Assembly (NCBI RefSeq): GCF_001514195.1
Contig: NZ_KQ948737.1
Coordinates: forward strand, 248,001 to 312,000
Direction: 5' to 3'
DNA: 64,000 nucleotides
From: Streptomyces griseorubiginosus
Lineage (GTDB): Bacteria; Actinomycetota; Actinomycetes; Streptomycetales; Streptomycetaceae
The notes beneath the pieces were generated by a model. It was not told the origin of the DNA, searched no databases, and worked only from the letters and a program-made list of their open reading frames with translations. A program made the position numbers and the translations under genes. This document shows, piece after piece, positions 16,886 to 25,598 of the stretch (positions are counted from its first letter, which is position 1; every line of letters starts with the position of its first letter).

Positions 16886-19357
16886 ATGAACGCGATGACG
16901 GGTTCTGACACCGCCGGCGACGACCGGGCGGCGTGGCAGCCGGACGACCTCATCGACGAGTCGGCCACGGCCAGAGCCGAGGTGGACCCGCACGGCATCG
17001 TCACCGGGTGGAGCGAGGGAGCACGGCGGCTGCTCGGATACCGGTCCACGGAGATCATCGGCCGCCCGGCGGCATCGTTGCTCGCAGGGGAGCCGCCCGT
17101 CGAGACGCTTCGATCCCTGAAAACCCTGCCGAGGTGGAACGGCGCGACGACTCTCCGGCACCGGGACGGCCACCACCTCACAGTGAACCTGCTGGCCCAC
17201 CGCGTGGAGCCCGACGGCGAGGAGAAGGGAGGCGGCGAGTGGCTCCTGGTGTGCCCCCTGGCCCGGCCGCCGTCGTCGCCGCCGCACGACGACGCGCTGG
17301 TGATGTGGGCGTTCACCCGGTCCCCCGTCACGACGGCGCTCTACGACACCGGCCTGCGGCTGCGACGGGCGAACGCGGACATGGAGCGCGTGATCGGCCT
17401 GCCCGAAGCGGCGATGCAGGGGCTGCGCGTATCCGAGATCGTGGTCGACCCGGAGAGCGACCGGACGGAACGGATCATGCGGCGGGCGCTGGAGACGGGC
17501 GAACAGCAGCATCTCCAGCAGTCCCTGCACCTGGCGGGCCATGAGAGCCCGAGCGTCTGGACGACGTTGCTCACCCCCGTGCGGGACGCCGAGGGAACGA
17601 TACGGGGAGTACTCCTTTCCGCGTACGACATGACCGAGGAGCACCTGGCCCGAGGACGCCTGGCCCTGCTCAACGAGGCCAGCATCCGCATCGGCAGCAC
17701 CCTGGACCTCGCCCGGACCGCGCAGGAACTCGCCGATGTGGCCATCCCGCAACTGGCGGACTTCGTCACCGTCGACCTGCTTCCCGCCATCGAGGGCGGC
17801 GACGACCCGCGCGCAGGCTCGCCGCCCAGCCCCGTCATGCTGCGCCGTGTCGCCTACCAGTCCGTCCTGGAGGGGTGCCCCGAGGTCGTGGTGGAGCGCG
17901 GAACAGTGGCCGCGTACCCGGACGACTCCACTGCGGCCAGGTGCCTGGCCACCGGTCGGCCGCTGATCGAGAACGTGACAGCCGCCGCGATGGACCGGGT
18001 GGCGAGCCAGACCCCGGACCGGGCCGAGCGGATGCAGCGCTACGGCTTTCACTCCGTGCTGGCCGTGCCGATGCGGGCCCGCGGCATCACCCTCGGCGTG
18101 GCCACGTTCTCCCGCCACCGGAACCCGGAACCCTTCGCGCAGGACGACCTGCTCCTGGGCGAGGAGATCACCGCCAGGGCCGCCGTCTGCATCGACAACG
18201 CCCGCCGCTACGGCCGCGAGCGCCGCATCTCCCTCACTCTTCAGAGCAGTCTCCTGCCGCAGCGGTTGCCCCCGCAGGCCGCCGTCGAAGTCGCCTCCCG
18301 CTACCTGCCGGCCAGCACGCAAGCCGGCATCGGCGGCGACTGGTTCGACGTGATCCCGCTGTCCGGCGCCCGGGTCGCGCTCGTCGTCGGCGACGTCGTC
18401 GGCCACGGCATCCAGGCCTCGGCCGCCATGGGACGGCTGCGTACCGCCGTGCGCACCCTTGCCGATGTCGACCTTCCGCCCGACGAGCTGCTGACCCACC
18501 TGGACGACATGGTCGTCCGCCTGTCCGCCGAGGCCGACATCGCGGCCGGCGTGGTCGGCGAGATCGGGGCGACCTGCCTGTACGCCGTCTACGACCCGGT
18601 CTCCCGGCGCTGCGCCATGGCTCGCGCGGGCCACCCGGTACCCGCCCTGGCGACCCCGGACGGCGTTGTCGTGTTCCCCGACATCCCTGCGGGCCCGCCG
18701 CTGGGTCTTGGCGGCCTGCCCTTCGAGGTCACCGAGATCGAGCTGACCGAAGGAAGCATCCTCGCGCTGTACACCGACGGCCTCATCGAGGCCCGCGGCC
18801 GCGACATCGACGACGGCCTCGACGCACTGCGCAAGGTACTGGCCCGGCCGACTTCGTCCTTGGAGAACACCTGCGACACGGTGCTCCAGACACTCCTCCC
18901 GGACCACCCCGCGGACGACGTGGCGCTGTTGATGGCCCGCACCCGCGCCCTGGACGAGGCCCATGTCGCCACCTGGGACGTGCCGCCCGATCCCGCGGCG
19001 GTCGCCGAGACCCGAAAGAACGCCACCCGGCAGCTGTCCGCCTGGGGCCTGGACGAGGCCGCCTTCGTCACCGAACTGGTCGTCAGTGAACTCGTCACCA
19101 ACGCCATCCGTTACGGTGGCGCCCCCATCCAGCTCCGTCTCATCCGCGACCGCAACCTCATCTGCGAAGTCTCCGACGCCAGCAACACCACTCCCCATCT
19201 GCGCCGCGCGCGCACCTTCGACGAAGGCGGCCGCGGCCTGCTCCTCGTCGCTCAGCTCACCCAGGCCTGGGGCACTCGCCAGACGTACACGGGTAAGACG
19301 ATCTGGGCCGAACAGTCGCTCTCCCCGCATGCATCACCGTCGACGAAGACGGACTGA
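16886..19357 (+). CDS. PAS-PAS-GAF-SpoIIE phosphatase-HATPase stress signalling protein
   Basis: An 823-residue multidomain regulator. Order: PAS domain (ATARAEVDPHGIVTGWSEGARRLLGY), second PAS (VTTALYDTGLRLRRANADMERVIGLPE), GAF domain (LNEASIRIGSTLDLARTAQELADVA onward), PP2C/SpoIIE Ser phosphatase (GGDWFDVIPLSGARVALVVGDVVGHG, with metal Asp residues, and LYTDGLIEARG), and a C-terminal GHKL ATPase like anti-sigma kinases (VTELVVSELVTNAIRYG, FDEGGRGLLLVAQL). Such proteins are both phosphatase and kinase of anti-sigma-factor antagonists and tune sigma-B-like stress responses in Streptomyces. The ATG at 16886 was chosen for the GAGG just upstream; an ATG at 16769 gives a hydrophobic stretch absent from relatives. 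A terminator follows at 19430-19457. No partner anti-sigma gene is adjacent. Confidence 0.9.
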   Translation: MNAMTGSDTAGDDRAAWQPDDLIDESATARAEVDPHGIVTGWSEGARRLLGYRSTEIIGRPAASLLAGEPPVETLRSLKTLPRWNGATTLRHRDGHHLTVNLLAHRVEPDGEEKGGGEWLLVCPLARPPSSPPHDDALVMWAFTRSPVTTALYDTGLRLRRANADMERVIGLPEAAMQGLRVSEIVVDPESDRTERIMRRALETGEQQHLQQSLHLAGHESPSVWTTLLTPVRDAEGTIRGVLLSAYDMTEEHLARGRLALLNEASIRIGSTLDLARTAQELADVAIPQLADFVTVDLLPAIEGGDDPRAGSPPSPVMLRRVAYQSVLEGCPEVVVERGTVAAYPDDSTAARCLATGRPLIENVTAAAMDRVASQTPDRAERMQRYGFHSVLAVPMRARGITLGVATFSRHRNPEPFAQDDLLLGEEITARAAVCIDNARRYGRERRISLTLQSSLLPQRLPPQAAVEVASRYLPASTQAGIGGDWFDVIPLSGARVALVVGDVVGHGIQASAAMGRLRTAVRTLADVDLPPDELLTHLDDMVVRLSAEADIAAGVVGEIGATCLYAVYDPVSRRCAMARAGHPVPALATPDGVVVFPDIPAGPPLGLGGLPFEVTEIELTEGSILALYTDGLIEARGRDIDDGLDALRKVLARPTSSLENTCDTVLQTLLPDHPADDVALLMARTRALDEAHVATWDVPPDPAAVAETRKNATRQLSAWGLDEAAFVTELVVSELVTNAIRYGGAPIQLRLIRDRNLICEVSDASNTTPHLRRARTFDEGGRGLLLVAQLTQAWGTRQTYTGKTIWAEQSLSPHASPSTKTD

Positions 19358-19429
19358 TCGATGCCGAGGTCCTGCTGCTGCGAGTCCCTTGAGGATGGTG
19401 TCTCCACCGGCAGGCCACCGGAGACCGGG

Positions 19430-19457
19430 CCGCCCGGGAGGCGAAGTCGCCGGGCGG
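19430..19457 (+). terminator. Hairpin terminator after the PAS-phosphatase gene
   Basis: An 8-bp stem CCGCCCGG/CCGGGCGG with a 12-nt loop lies 73 bp past the stop and is followed by TTCTTG. The rest of the 246-bp gap up to 19603 shows no gene. Confidence 0.5.
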
Positions 19458-19603
19458 TTCTTGCCGATCAACGCTCATCCTTCGCACTTTCGCAGGTCAG
19501 GTGCGGTGATCCAGGTTGGTGCTCCTCAGCCCTTGCCAGTCTGTTCCTGTCCTTGCGGCCTCAACTCGGCCTCAATGGGCCCCGACAGGCCCGACAGGTC
19601 GAT

Positions 19604-21064
19604 TCAGAAGGGGTAGTGCGCTTGCTGTGTCGCGATGGTCACCCAGCGGGTGTTGGAGAACGCCTCGATCCCCCACCGGCCGCCGAAGCGCCCGTACCCG
19701 GAGGCCTTCGCCCCACCGAACGGGGCTTGCGGCTCGTCGGCCACGGACTGGTCGTTGATGTGCACGATGCCCGTACGGATCCTGCGCGCCACCGTCAGTC
19801 CGTGGGTGGCGTTCTCCGTGATGATGCCGCAGGTCAGGCCGTTTTCGGTGTCGTTGGCGAGGGCCACCGCGGTGTCGTCGTCGGTGAAGGTCTCGATCAC
19901 GCAGACCGGGCCGAACGCCTCCGCGTGGTACAGGTCCGCGTCCCTCGGGACATCGGTGAGGACGGTCGCCGGGTGGACCGCGCCCTCCGGTTCACCGCCG
20001 CCGACCAGGATCTTCGCGCCCTTCGCCACGGCGTCCGCGACCAGGTCGGCCACCCGCCGGGCGGCCTGTGCGCTCACCAGCGGGCCCACGACCGTGTACG
20101 GCTCCCCGGGGTCACCGGCCGGCAGCGAATCCGCCTTCGCGGTGAACTTCCGGGTGAACTCCTCCGCCAGGGACGCGTGGACGAGGATCCGGTCGCCGGA
20201 CATGCAGATCTGCCCGGCGTTCATGAACACGCTGAACGTCACGGCGTCCACGGCGTAGTCCACGTCCGCGTCGTCGAGGACGAGCACAGCGTTCTTGCCG
20301 CCCAACTCCAGCACCGCAGGCTTGAGGTGACGGGCCGCCAGCTCGCCGACGATCCGCCCGACAGCGGTGGAGCCGGTGAAGTTCACTGCCCGCACCCGCT
20401 CGTCGGCGATCAGCGTCTCGGCGATCTCGGCCGCGTCCTCACGGGCGTTGGTGATGACGTTGAGCACGCCGTCCGGCAGCCCGGCTTCCCGCAGCACGTC
20501 GGCGACCAGCAGCCCACAGGCGATCGGCGCGTCCTCGCTCGCCTTGACGACCACCGTGTTGCCCGCGGCCAGCGGCGCCGCCACGGCACGCACGCCCAGG
20601 ATGACCGGCGCGTTCCAGGGCGCGAACGCGGCCACCACACCCAGCGGTTCGCGCACCGCCAGGCCCAGCGCGCCCTGCTCCTGCGCGCTGAGCACCTCAC
20701 CGCGCGGGGCGGTGATCGCGGCCGCCGCCTCGCGCAGGATGTTCGCCGCCAATCCCACGTTGAAGAACGCCCACGGCCGTGTGCCGCCCGCCTCCTGCGC
20801 CATGAGGTCGGCGACCTGTGCGCCGCGCCCGTCCAGCAGGTCGGCGGCCCTCAGGAAGATGGCCCGACGGGCGTAGGGCGCCAAGGCGGCCCACTCCTCG
20901 AACGCCGCGTCGGCCGCGTCCACGGCACGCACGACGTCCTCGGGACCGGCGGCGGAGACCGTGGCGTACACCTCCCCGGTGAAGGGGTTGATGTCGTCGG
21001 TGGTGCGGCCGGAGGCGGCGGGCACGTCTCTGCCGGCGATGTAGAGGGCTCGGGTGGTGGCCAT
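19604..21064 (-). CDS. Aldehyde dehydrogenase (aromatic type), end of the benzoylformate operon
   Basis: A 486-residue NAD(P)-dependent ALDH: cofactor region FAPWNAPVILGVRAVAAPLAAGNTVVVKASEDAP, catalytic Glu in LELGGKNAVLVLDDADV, catalytic Cys in FMNAGQICMSGDRI, C-terminal FGGAKASGYGRFGGRWGIEAFS. The AGQICMS motif and overall form match salicylaldehyde/benzaldehyde/vanillin-type dehydrogenases. The ATG at 21064 follows AAGGAG at 9 bp. It is the third gene after the benzoylformate-decarboxylase-like and dehydrogenase genes on the same strand (59-bp gap), so it most likely oxidises the aldehyde made by the decarboxylase, benzaldehyde to benzoate. The aromatic substrate is inferred mainly from this context. 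Confidence 0.85.
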   Translation of the reverse strand: MATTRALYIAGRDVPAASGRTTDDINPFTGEVYATVSAAGPEDVVRAVDAADAAFEEWAALAPYARRAIFLRAADLLDGRGAQVADLMAQEAGGTRPWAFFNVGLAANILREAAAAITAPRGEVLSAQEQGALGLAVREPLGVVAAFAPWNAPVILGVRAVAAPLAAGNTVVVKASEDAPIACGLLVADVLREAGLPDGVLNVITNAREDAAEIAETLIADERVRAVNFTGSTAVGRIVGELAARHLKPAVLELGGKNAVLVLDDADVDYAVDAVTFSVFMNAGQICMSGDRILVHASLAEEFTRKFTAKADSLPAGDPGEPYTVVGPLVSAQAARRVADLVADAVAKGAKILVGGGEPEGAVHPATVLTDVPRDADLYHAEAFGPVCVIETFTDDDTAVALANDTENGLTCGIITENATHGLTVARRIRTGIVHINDQSVADEPQAPFGGAKASGYGRFGGRWGIEAFSNTRWVTIATQQAHYPF

Positions 21065-21123
21065 GAGGTGGTTCTCCTTGCTCCGTAGCGTCGTTGATAC
21101 GTCGTGATGCGTGGTGAGCGGTG

Positions 21124-22065
21124 TCAGGACTGCTGGGCCACGACCTGGTCGGTCAGTTCGGAGGCGCCCGCCTCGACACGGGCCGCGGCCCGGACCATGC
21201 CGGCCGCTTCCTCGTCCGGCAGGTCCCAGTCCGCGATACGGCGTACACCCTCGGGCCCGAGTTCGACGGGCACGGTGAGGCTGGTGCCGTGCACGCCGTA
21301 CTCGCCGTCCAGCACGACGGAGGCGGGGACGAGGGTTCCGGAACCGGTGGCGATCGCCTCGATGAGGCGGGCGGTGCCCAGGCCGGTGGTCCACGTGGAG
21401 GTGCGGCCGGAGTCCAGGGCGACGTGCTTGGAGTACCAGGTGTCCACGTACTCCTCGGCGGCCGCGCGCTGTTCGTCGCTGAGCACGACGGGTTCCCCGC
21501 CGACCGTGACCCGGCTGTACAGCGGGACCTGGCCCTCGCCGTGTTCGCCGAGCATCCATGCGTCGACGTCCTTCGGCGGCACCCCGAGCGCGAACGCGAT
21601 ACCGGTGCGCAGCCGGAGGCTGTCGTTGAGGGTGTAGCCGATCAGCCGCTCGCGGGGCAGCCGGCTCTGCCGATGCACCCAGGTCAGCAGCGGGTCGACG
21701 GGGTTGGTGAGCAGGAGGACCACACCGCCGAAGTCCGCTCCGGCTTCCCGCACGGGGCGCAGGCACTCCTCCACGATCCGCGCGTTGTCGGCGAGGAAGA
21801 CCGAACGGGAGGAGTTCAGCCGCAGCGGGACAGCCGCGCTCAGTACGACCACGTCCGCGTCGAGCGCGTCCTCGGGGGTGCCGCCCCGCACGGTGTCCGC
21901 GGTGCCGCCGAGGCCGAGGGCGTTCTCCAGGTCCATGGTGTGGCTGGTGATCATGTTCGGGCGGGTGTCGACGAGCACGATCTCGTACGTCCCCTGCGCG
22001 GAGAGCAGGTTGAACGCGGCGGAGGAGCCGATGCCGCCGGCGCCCCCGATGATGACGACCTTCAC
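21124..22065 (-). CDS. Malate/lactate-dehydrogenase-fold NAD-dependent 2-hydroxyacid dehydrogenase
   Basis: A 313-residue LDH/MDH-superfamily enzyme. It has the Rossmann motif VVIIGGAGGIGSSAAFNL, Asn121 (TNPVDP), Asp148 and Arg151 (LNDSLRLR) and catalytic His175 (LGEHGEG), so the machinery is intact. The residue that separates lactate (Gln) from malate (Arg) dehydrogenases falls in AAVPLRLNSSR and is Leu81, while the mobile-loop Arg87 is kept. A hydrophobic residue here suggests a bulky nonpolar 2-hydroxy/2-oxo acid. Sitting directly after the benzoylformate-decarboxylase-like gene (25 bp), it is a good candidate NAD mandelate dehydrogenase; that role is inference. The GTG start at 22065 follows GGAAGG at 9 bp; upstream in-frame codons overlap the decarboxylase gene. 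Confidence 0.82.
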   Translation of the reverse strand: MKVVIIGGAGGIGSSAAFNLLSAQGTYEIVLVDTRPNMITSHTMDLENALGLGGTADTVRGGTPEDALDADVVVLSAAVPLRLNSSRSVFLADNARIVEECLRPVREAGADFGGVVLLLTNPVDPLLTWVHRQSRLPRERLIGYTLNDSLRLRTGIAFALGVPPKDVDAWMLGEHGEGQVPLYSRVTVGGEPVVLSDEQRAAAEEYVDTWYSKHVALDSGRTSTWTTGLGTARLIEAIATGSGTLVPASVVLDGEYGVHGTSLTVPVELGPEGVRRIADWDLPDEEAAGMVRAAARVEAGASELTDQVVAQQS

Positions 22066-22090
22066 GGGTCTGTGCCTTCCGTTCAGCGGG

Positions 22091-23719
22091 TCAGGAGGAG
22101 TAGTGGGCGTCGGCCTCGACGGCGACTTCGAGCACGAGCGGCTCGCGTCGGTCCGCAAGGGAGGGCAGGACCTTGTCCAGGGCGGACAGCAACGCGGTGT
22201 GGTCCTCGACCCGTTCGGCCGGGCAGCCCAGGCCCTTGGCCAGGGTGGACACGCTCAGCTCGGTGAACGCGGGCCAGGCCGGGGCCGCGGAGCCCTCACG
22301 CTCGGAAAGGCGGTCCATGATCGCGTAGCGGCCGTTGGCGAGGACGACGAACAGGACGCCGATGCCGTAGTGGGCGGCGCTCCACAGGGCCTGGATCGAG
22401 TAGAGGGAGGAGCCGTCGCCGAGCACGGCCACGACGGGCCGGTCCGGAGCGCCGTGGCGGACCCCGATCGCGGCCGGCATGGCGAAGCCCAGTCCGCCCA
22501 TGGCCGCGCTGAGGAAGCCGAGCGGCGCGCGGGCGGGCAGCAGCCGGTGCAGGTCCGGGCGGCTGGAGGGGGTCTCCTCGACCACCACGGCCTTCGGGTC
22601 GAGCCGCTCGGCGAGGGCGGCCAGTACGTGAGCGGCACGCAGAGGCTCACCGGGCGCAGGGGGCTGGGGCGTTGCAGGCCGGTTCAGTGTCGAGGAACGC
22701 GGCACGTCGGGCACCAGCGGGGCCAACCGGCGTACGGTGTCGGCCGGTTCGGCGAGCAGTACCAGCTCCGCTGGGCTGCGGTGGGCTTCCTCCGGGTCGT
22801 CCGTGATGACGGCGACCCGGGTGCCCGCCAGGGTGAAGTCGCCTGGCGCGTAGGTGTACTGGCGGAACGCGGCGGTTCCGACGGTGAGGACCGTGTCGTA
22901 CGGTGCGAGCGCCTCCCGCAGTGCGGGTCGGACAGCGGGGAGGTGGCCGGCGAAGAGACGGTGGTCCTGGGGGAAGCCGGCGCGGGCACCGAACGGCTCC
23001 TGGTAGACGGGGCAGTCGAGGCGCTCGGCCAGCGTGACGAGGGCCTCCCAGCCGTCCACCGTGTCGTTGCCGGCGCCCGCCACGAGACAGGGCGAGCCGG
23101 CGGCCGTCAACAGCGCGCCGAGGTCGGCCAGTGCTTCGTCGGAGGCCGTACGACCGCCTCGTAGCGCGACCGGTCCGCGCGGCGCCGCTGGAGCGATGTC
23201 CTCGTCGGCCTCGGCGAACCAGTCGTCCATCGGGACCACGACGACCGCCGCACCACGGCCTTCCTGGGCCTCGTGCCAGGCGCGGGCCACGGCGCCGGGG
23301 ACGTCCTGCGGACGGGTGGGCGTGTGCTGCCATACCGGGTACTCCCCCGCCAGGCCGTCCAACCTCCCGGCCAGGAACGGCTCGTGGGCCAGATGCCGAC
23401 GGTCCTGCTGGCCCACGATCACCACCAGGGGCGCGCGGTTCGCGCGGGCGGTGGCCAGGGCGCTGACGGCGTTGCCGTATCCGGCCGTGGTGTGCAGCAG
23501 GACGAGCGCGGGGCGACCGGTGGCCAGGGCGCTGCCGGCGGCCATCCCGACGACCGAGCCCTCGTGCAGGCCGAGCACGAAGGAGATGTCGGCCGGCAGG
23601 TCGGCGAGGAAGCCGACCTCGGTGGAGCCCGGATTGCTGAAGAGGGTGGTGAGGTCGTACTCGCGCAGGACGTCGAAGGTCTGTTCCTTGACGGTCCTGG
23701 CGTGGGCGGCCGTGGTCAT
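22091..23719 (-). CDS. mdlC: Benzoylformate decarboxylase-like ThDP enzyme
   Basis: A 542-residue thiamine-diphosphate enzyme that aligns along its length with Pseudomonas putida benzoylformate decarboxylase, which turns benzoylformate into benzaldehyde and CO2. Conserved: Ser32 (NPGSTEV, = Ser26), Glu53 (LHEGSVVG, = Glu47, activates ThDP), His76 (LLHTTAGYGN, = His70), and the ThDP/Mg motif GDGSSLYSIQALWSAAHYGIG ending near LANGRYAIM. Position 288 is Tyr (FRQYTY) where P. putida has active-site His281, so specificity or activity may differ. The ATG at 23719 follows AAGGGG. It is first of a three-gene operon with the 2-hydroxyacid dehydrogenase and ALDH. Other ThDP decarboxylases of 2-oxo acids are possible; the symbol is tentative. 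Confidence 0.82.
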   Translation of the reverse strand: MTTAAHARTVKEQTFDVLREYDLTTLFSNPGSTEVGFLADLPADISFVLGLHEGSVVGMAAGSALATGRPALVLLHTTAGYGNAVSALATARANRAPLVVIVGQQDRRHLAHEPFLAGRLDGLAGEYPVWQHTPTRPQDVPGAVARAWHEAQEGRGAAVVVVPMDDWFAEADEDIAPAAPRGPVALRGGRTASDEALADLGALLTAAGSPCLVAGAGNDTVDGWEALVTLAERLDCPVYQEPFGARAGFPQDHRLFAGHLPAVRPALREALAPYDTVLTVGTAAFRQYTYAPGDFTLAGTRVAVITDDPEEAHRSPAELVLLAEPADTVRRLAPLVPDVPRSSTLNRPATPQPPAPGEPLRAAHVLAALAERLDPKAVVVEETPSSRPDLHRLLPARAPLGFLSAAMGGLGFAMPAAIGVRHGAPDRPVVAVLGDGSSLYSIQALWSAAHYGIGVLFVVLANGRYAIMDRLSEREGSAAPAWPAFTELSVSTLAKGLGCPAERVEDHTALLSALDKVLPSLADRREPLVLEVAVEADAHYSS

Positions 23720-23746
23720 CTCGGGTCCCCTTTCTGACAGGACGGG

Positions 23747-23798
23747 ACGCTAGGCCGTGCGTCCCCCGCGAACCACAGGCACGTTCGCTATGCGAAAC
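23747..23798 (-). promoter_or_regulatory. Putative promoter and IclR operator A, upstream of the decarboxylase operon
   Basis: TTCGCTATGCGAAAC (23784-23798) is one of three copies of a motif TTCG(C/A)(T/A)ATGCGA(A/G)AC in this catabolic region, and its core TTCGCtATGCGAA is nearly palindromic. A TAGCGT -10 box lies at 23752-23747 on the minus strand without a good -35. The motif would sit about 45-58 bp upstream of transcription start, a position typical for an activator. Confidence 0.6.
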
Positions 23799-23824
23799 GA
23801 GTCGTACCCGCGGCGGCGGACGGG

Positions 23825-24562
23825 TCACTCGACCCCGGGCAGAACCGCTCCGGTGGACAGCTCCGCACGCAGCCGGCCGGTGATGAGGCGGGCGGTGTCG
23901 AGGACGGCCTCGATCTGCGGTGGGCCGGGGTGTTCGACGGTGAAGGCGATCGACACGGCGGCGACGGCGTGGCCCGGCGCCGACACGACCGGCGCCGAGA
24001 TCGTCCCGAGGCCGCGCACGACCTCGTTGCGTGTGGTGGCGTAGCCGCTGGCCCGGGCCCGGCTGATCTCCGGTCGCTCACCGAGCAGTTGAGGCTCGGC
24101 GGAGAGCATGGCGATGCCCGGGGAGCCCAGGGTCAGCGGATGCCGGTCGCCGGGGCTGTAGACGGTGCGCGAGCGGGTGCTCTCGACCTCGACGGACACC
24201 AGCGTGACCGCTTCTTCGCCGTCCCGGACGACGAAGAACGAGGTCAGGCCCACGCGTGTGGCCAGCTTGGCGATCTCCGGTTTGGCGATGCGCTGCAGCA
24301 TGGGCAGGGTGCGGCGGCCCAGCGACTGGGCGCGGGTGCCGATGACGTACCCGTGGGTGGTGTGCGCGACCAGGTGGTGGTCCTGGAGGGTGCGCAGCAG
24401 CCGGTAGACGATCGAGCGGTGCAGCCCCATCTGCTGGCTCAGTTCGGCCAGTGTCAGCGGCACGTCCGACAGCGCGATCACTTCCAGCAGCCGCAGCCCC
24501 CGGTCCAGGGTCTGGACGGGGGGCCGGCCCGGCGGCGGGGGGTCTTCGGCGGGTCCGGTCAT
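23825..24562 (-). CDS. IclR-family transcriptional regulator of the nitrile/benzoylformate region
   Basis: A 245-residue regulator. The N-terminal winged helix reads VQTLDRGLRLLEVIALSDVPLTLAELSQQMGLHRSIVYRLLRTLQDHHLV. A C-terminal GAF-like ligand domain follows (LTSFFVVRDGEEAVTLVSVE, PLTLGSPGIAMLSA, GYATTRNEVVRGLGTISAPV), typical of IclR effectors that are aromatic or short organic acids. The ATG at 24562 overlaps the nitrilase TGA by four bases (ATGA), so it is co-translated as the third gene of the amidase-nitrilase operon. Three copies of a TTCG..ATGCGA motif in the neighbouring control regions are likely its binding sites. It may act as an activator at the decarboxylase promoter. Confidence 0.88.
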   Translation of the reverse strand: MTGPAEDPPPPGRPPVQTLDRGLRLLEVIALSDVPLTLAELSQQMGLHRSIVYRLLRTLQDHHLVAHTTHGYVIGTRAQSLGRRTLPMLQRIAKPEIAKLATRVGLTSFFVVRDGEEAVTLVSVEVESTRSRTVYSPGDRHPLTLGSPGIAMLSAEPQLLGERPEISRARASGYATTRNEVVRGLGTISAPVVSAPGHAVAAVSIAFTVEHPGPPQIEAVLDTARLITGRLRAELSTGAVLPGVE

Positions 24563-25578
24563 GGTTCCGGGATCTCTTCGTCCAGGGACGGAAACGCCGG
24601 GAACACGCTCTCGGCGGGGCTTCCCTCCCGGACGACGGGCCGGCGGCCTTCGCGTCGGTGAACGAGGTAGGTGGCGTCGGCGCGTGCGTAGTGGCCGGCC
24701 GGGTCGTAGGCGTTCTTCGCGAGGTCGATCTCGTCGAGGTCGATGTCGGCGTACACCAGTGCCTCCTCGCCCTCGTCGACGTCCTTGGTGAGGGTACGTC
24801 CGTCGGGGCCGAAGATCCGCGAGCACCCGCCGCCGGCTGTGAGCAGGCGGCGCTGCTCGGGGGTGGACGCGAAGACGTCGATGCCGGCCGGGGAGATGAC
24901 CTGCGTGGCCATCAGGACGAACGCGCTGCCCTCGATGGCGTAGACCTGGGACGCGGCGATGTTGGCCTCGGCGCTGAGCTGGAAGGCGAGGTCGCGGTAG
25001 AGACCGAAGCACGGCCAACTGGCCACGTGCACCTGCTCGTTCTGCGCGTACAGGGCGTACTTGCTGAGCGGCTGGACGTGCTCGGCGCAGTTCAGGGCGC
25101 CGAGCCGGCCGACCGCGCTGTCGACGACCTTGAGGTCGCTGCCGTCTCCCTCGCCGAACAGGGTGCGCTCGACGTGCGTCGGCTTGAGCTTGCGGCGGTG
25201 CAGGAGCACGCTGCCGTCGGCGGCGATCACGGTCTGGGTGATGTAGAGGGTGCCGTGGTCCTTCTCGCTGTATCCGAGCGCGACGGTGATGCCGTGCCGG
25301 CGGGCCGCGCGGCGGATCGTGGTCAGTCCGTCGCTGTCGGAGGCGAGGGAGGCGGCGTGGTAGCGACCGACGAAGGGGACCTGGTCGGCGACCGCGCCCA
25401 GCCACAGGAAGTGCGGATAGCCGGGAATCCACACTTCGGGGAAGGCGATGAGCGAGGCACCGCCCCGGGCCGCTTCCGCGATCAGGTCGACGGTCTTGGC
25501 GACCCCGGCCTCCGCGTCGAGCCAGGCGGGCTCGGCCTGGACGGCCGCGGCCTTGAAGCGGCGGATGGTGTCTGTCAT
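24559..25578 (-). CDS. Nitrilase (carbon-nitrogen hydrolase), aromatic/arylacetonitrile type
   Basis: A 339-residue nitrilase with the complete triad: Glu48 (FPEVWIPGYP), Lys130 (HRRKLKPTHVER) and Cys164 (ALNCAEHVQPL). The CAEHVQPLSKYALYAQNEQ and THVER patterns are those of true nitrilases, which convert R-CN to R-COOH and ammonia, rather than amidases or NAD synthetase domains. With the neighbouring amidase, dehydrogenase and benzoylformate-decarboxylase-like genes, a mandelonitrile-type or other arylacetonitrile substrate is plausible. The start is uncertain: ATG at 25578 has AAGGAG 10 bp upstream, while ATG at 25602 overlaps the amidase stop (ATGA) and adds eight basic residues. It overlaps the IclR start by four bases. 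Confidence 0.88.
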   Translation of the reverse strand: MTDTIRRFKAAAVQAEPAWLDAEAGVAKTVDLIAEAARGGASLIAFPEVWIPGYPHFLWLGAVADQVPFVGRYHAASLASDSDGLTTIRRAARRHGITVALGYSEKDHGTLYITQTVIAADGSVLLHRRKLKPTHVERTLFGEGDGSDLKVVDSAVGRLGALNCAEHVQPLSKYALYAQNEQVHVASWPCFGLYRDLAFQLSAEANIAASQVYAIEGSAFVLMATQVISPAGIDVFASTPEQRRLLTAGGGCSRIFGPDGRTLTKDVDEGEEALVYADIDLDEIDLAKNAYDPAGHYARADATYLVHRREGRRPVVREGSPAESVFPAFPSLDEEIPEP

Positions 25579-25598
25579 GTCCGATCGTCTCCTTCTCT

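Noticed and set aside
16745-19330. An 861-codon open frame antisense to the PAS-phosphatase gene
   Set aside because: Same reason; composition is that of a reverse-strand shadow and the plus strand encodes recognisable PAS, GAF, phosphatase and ATPase domains.
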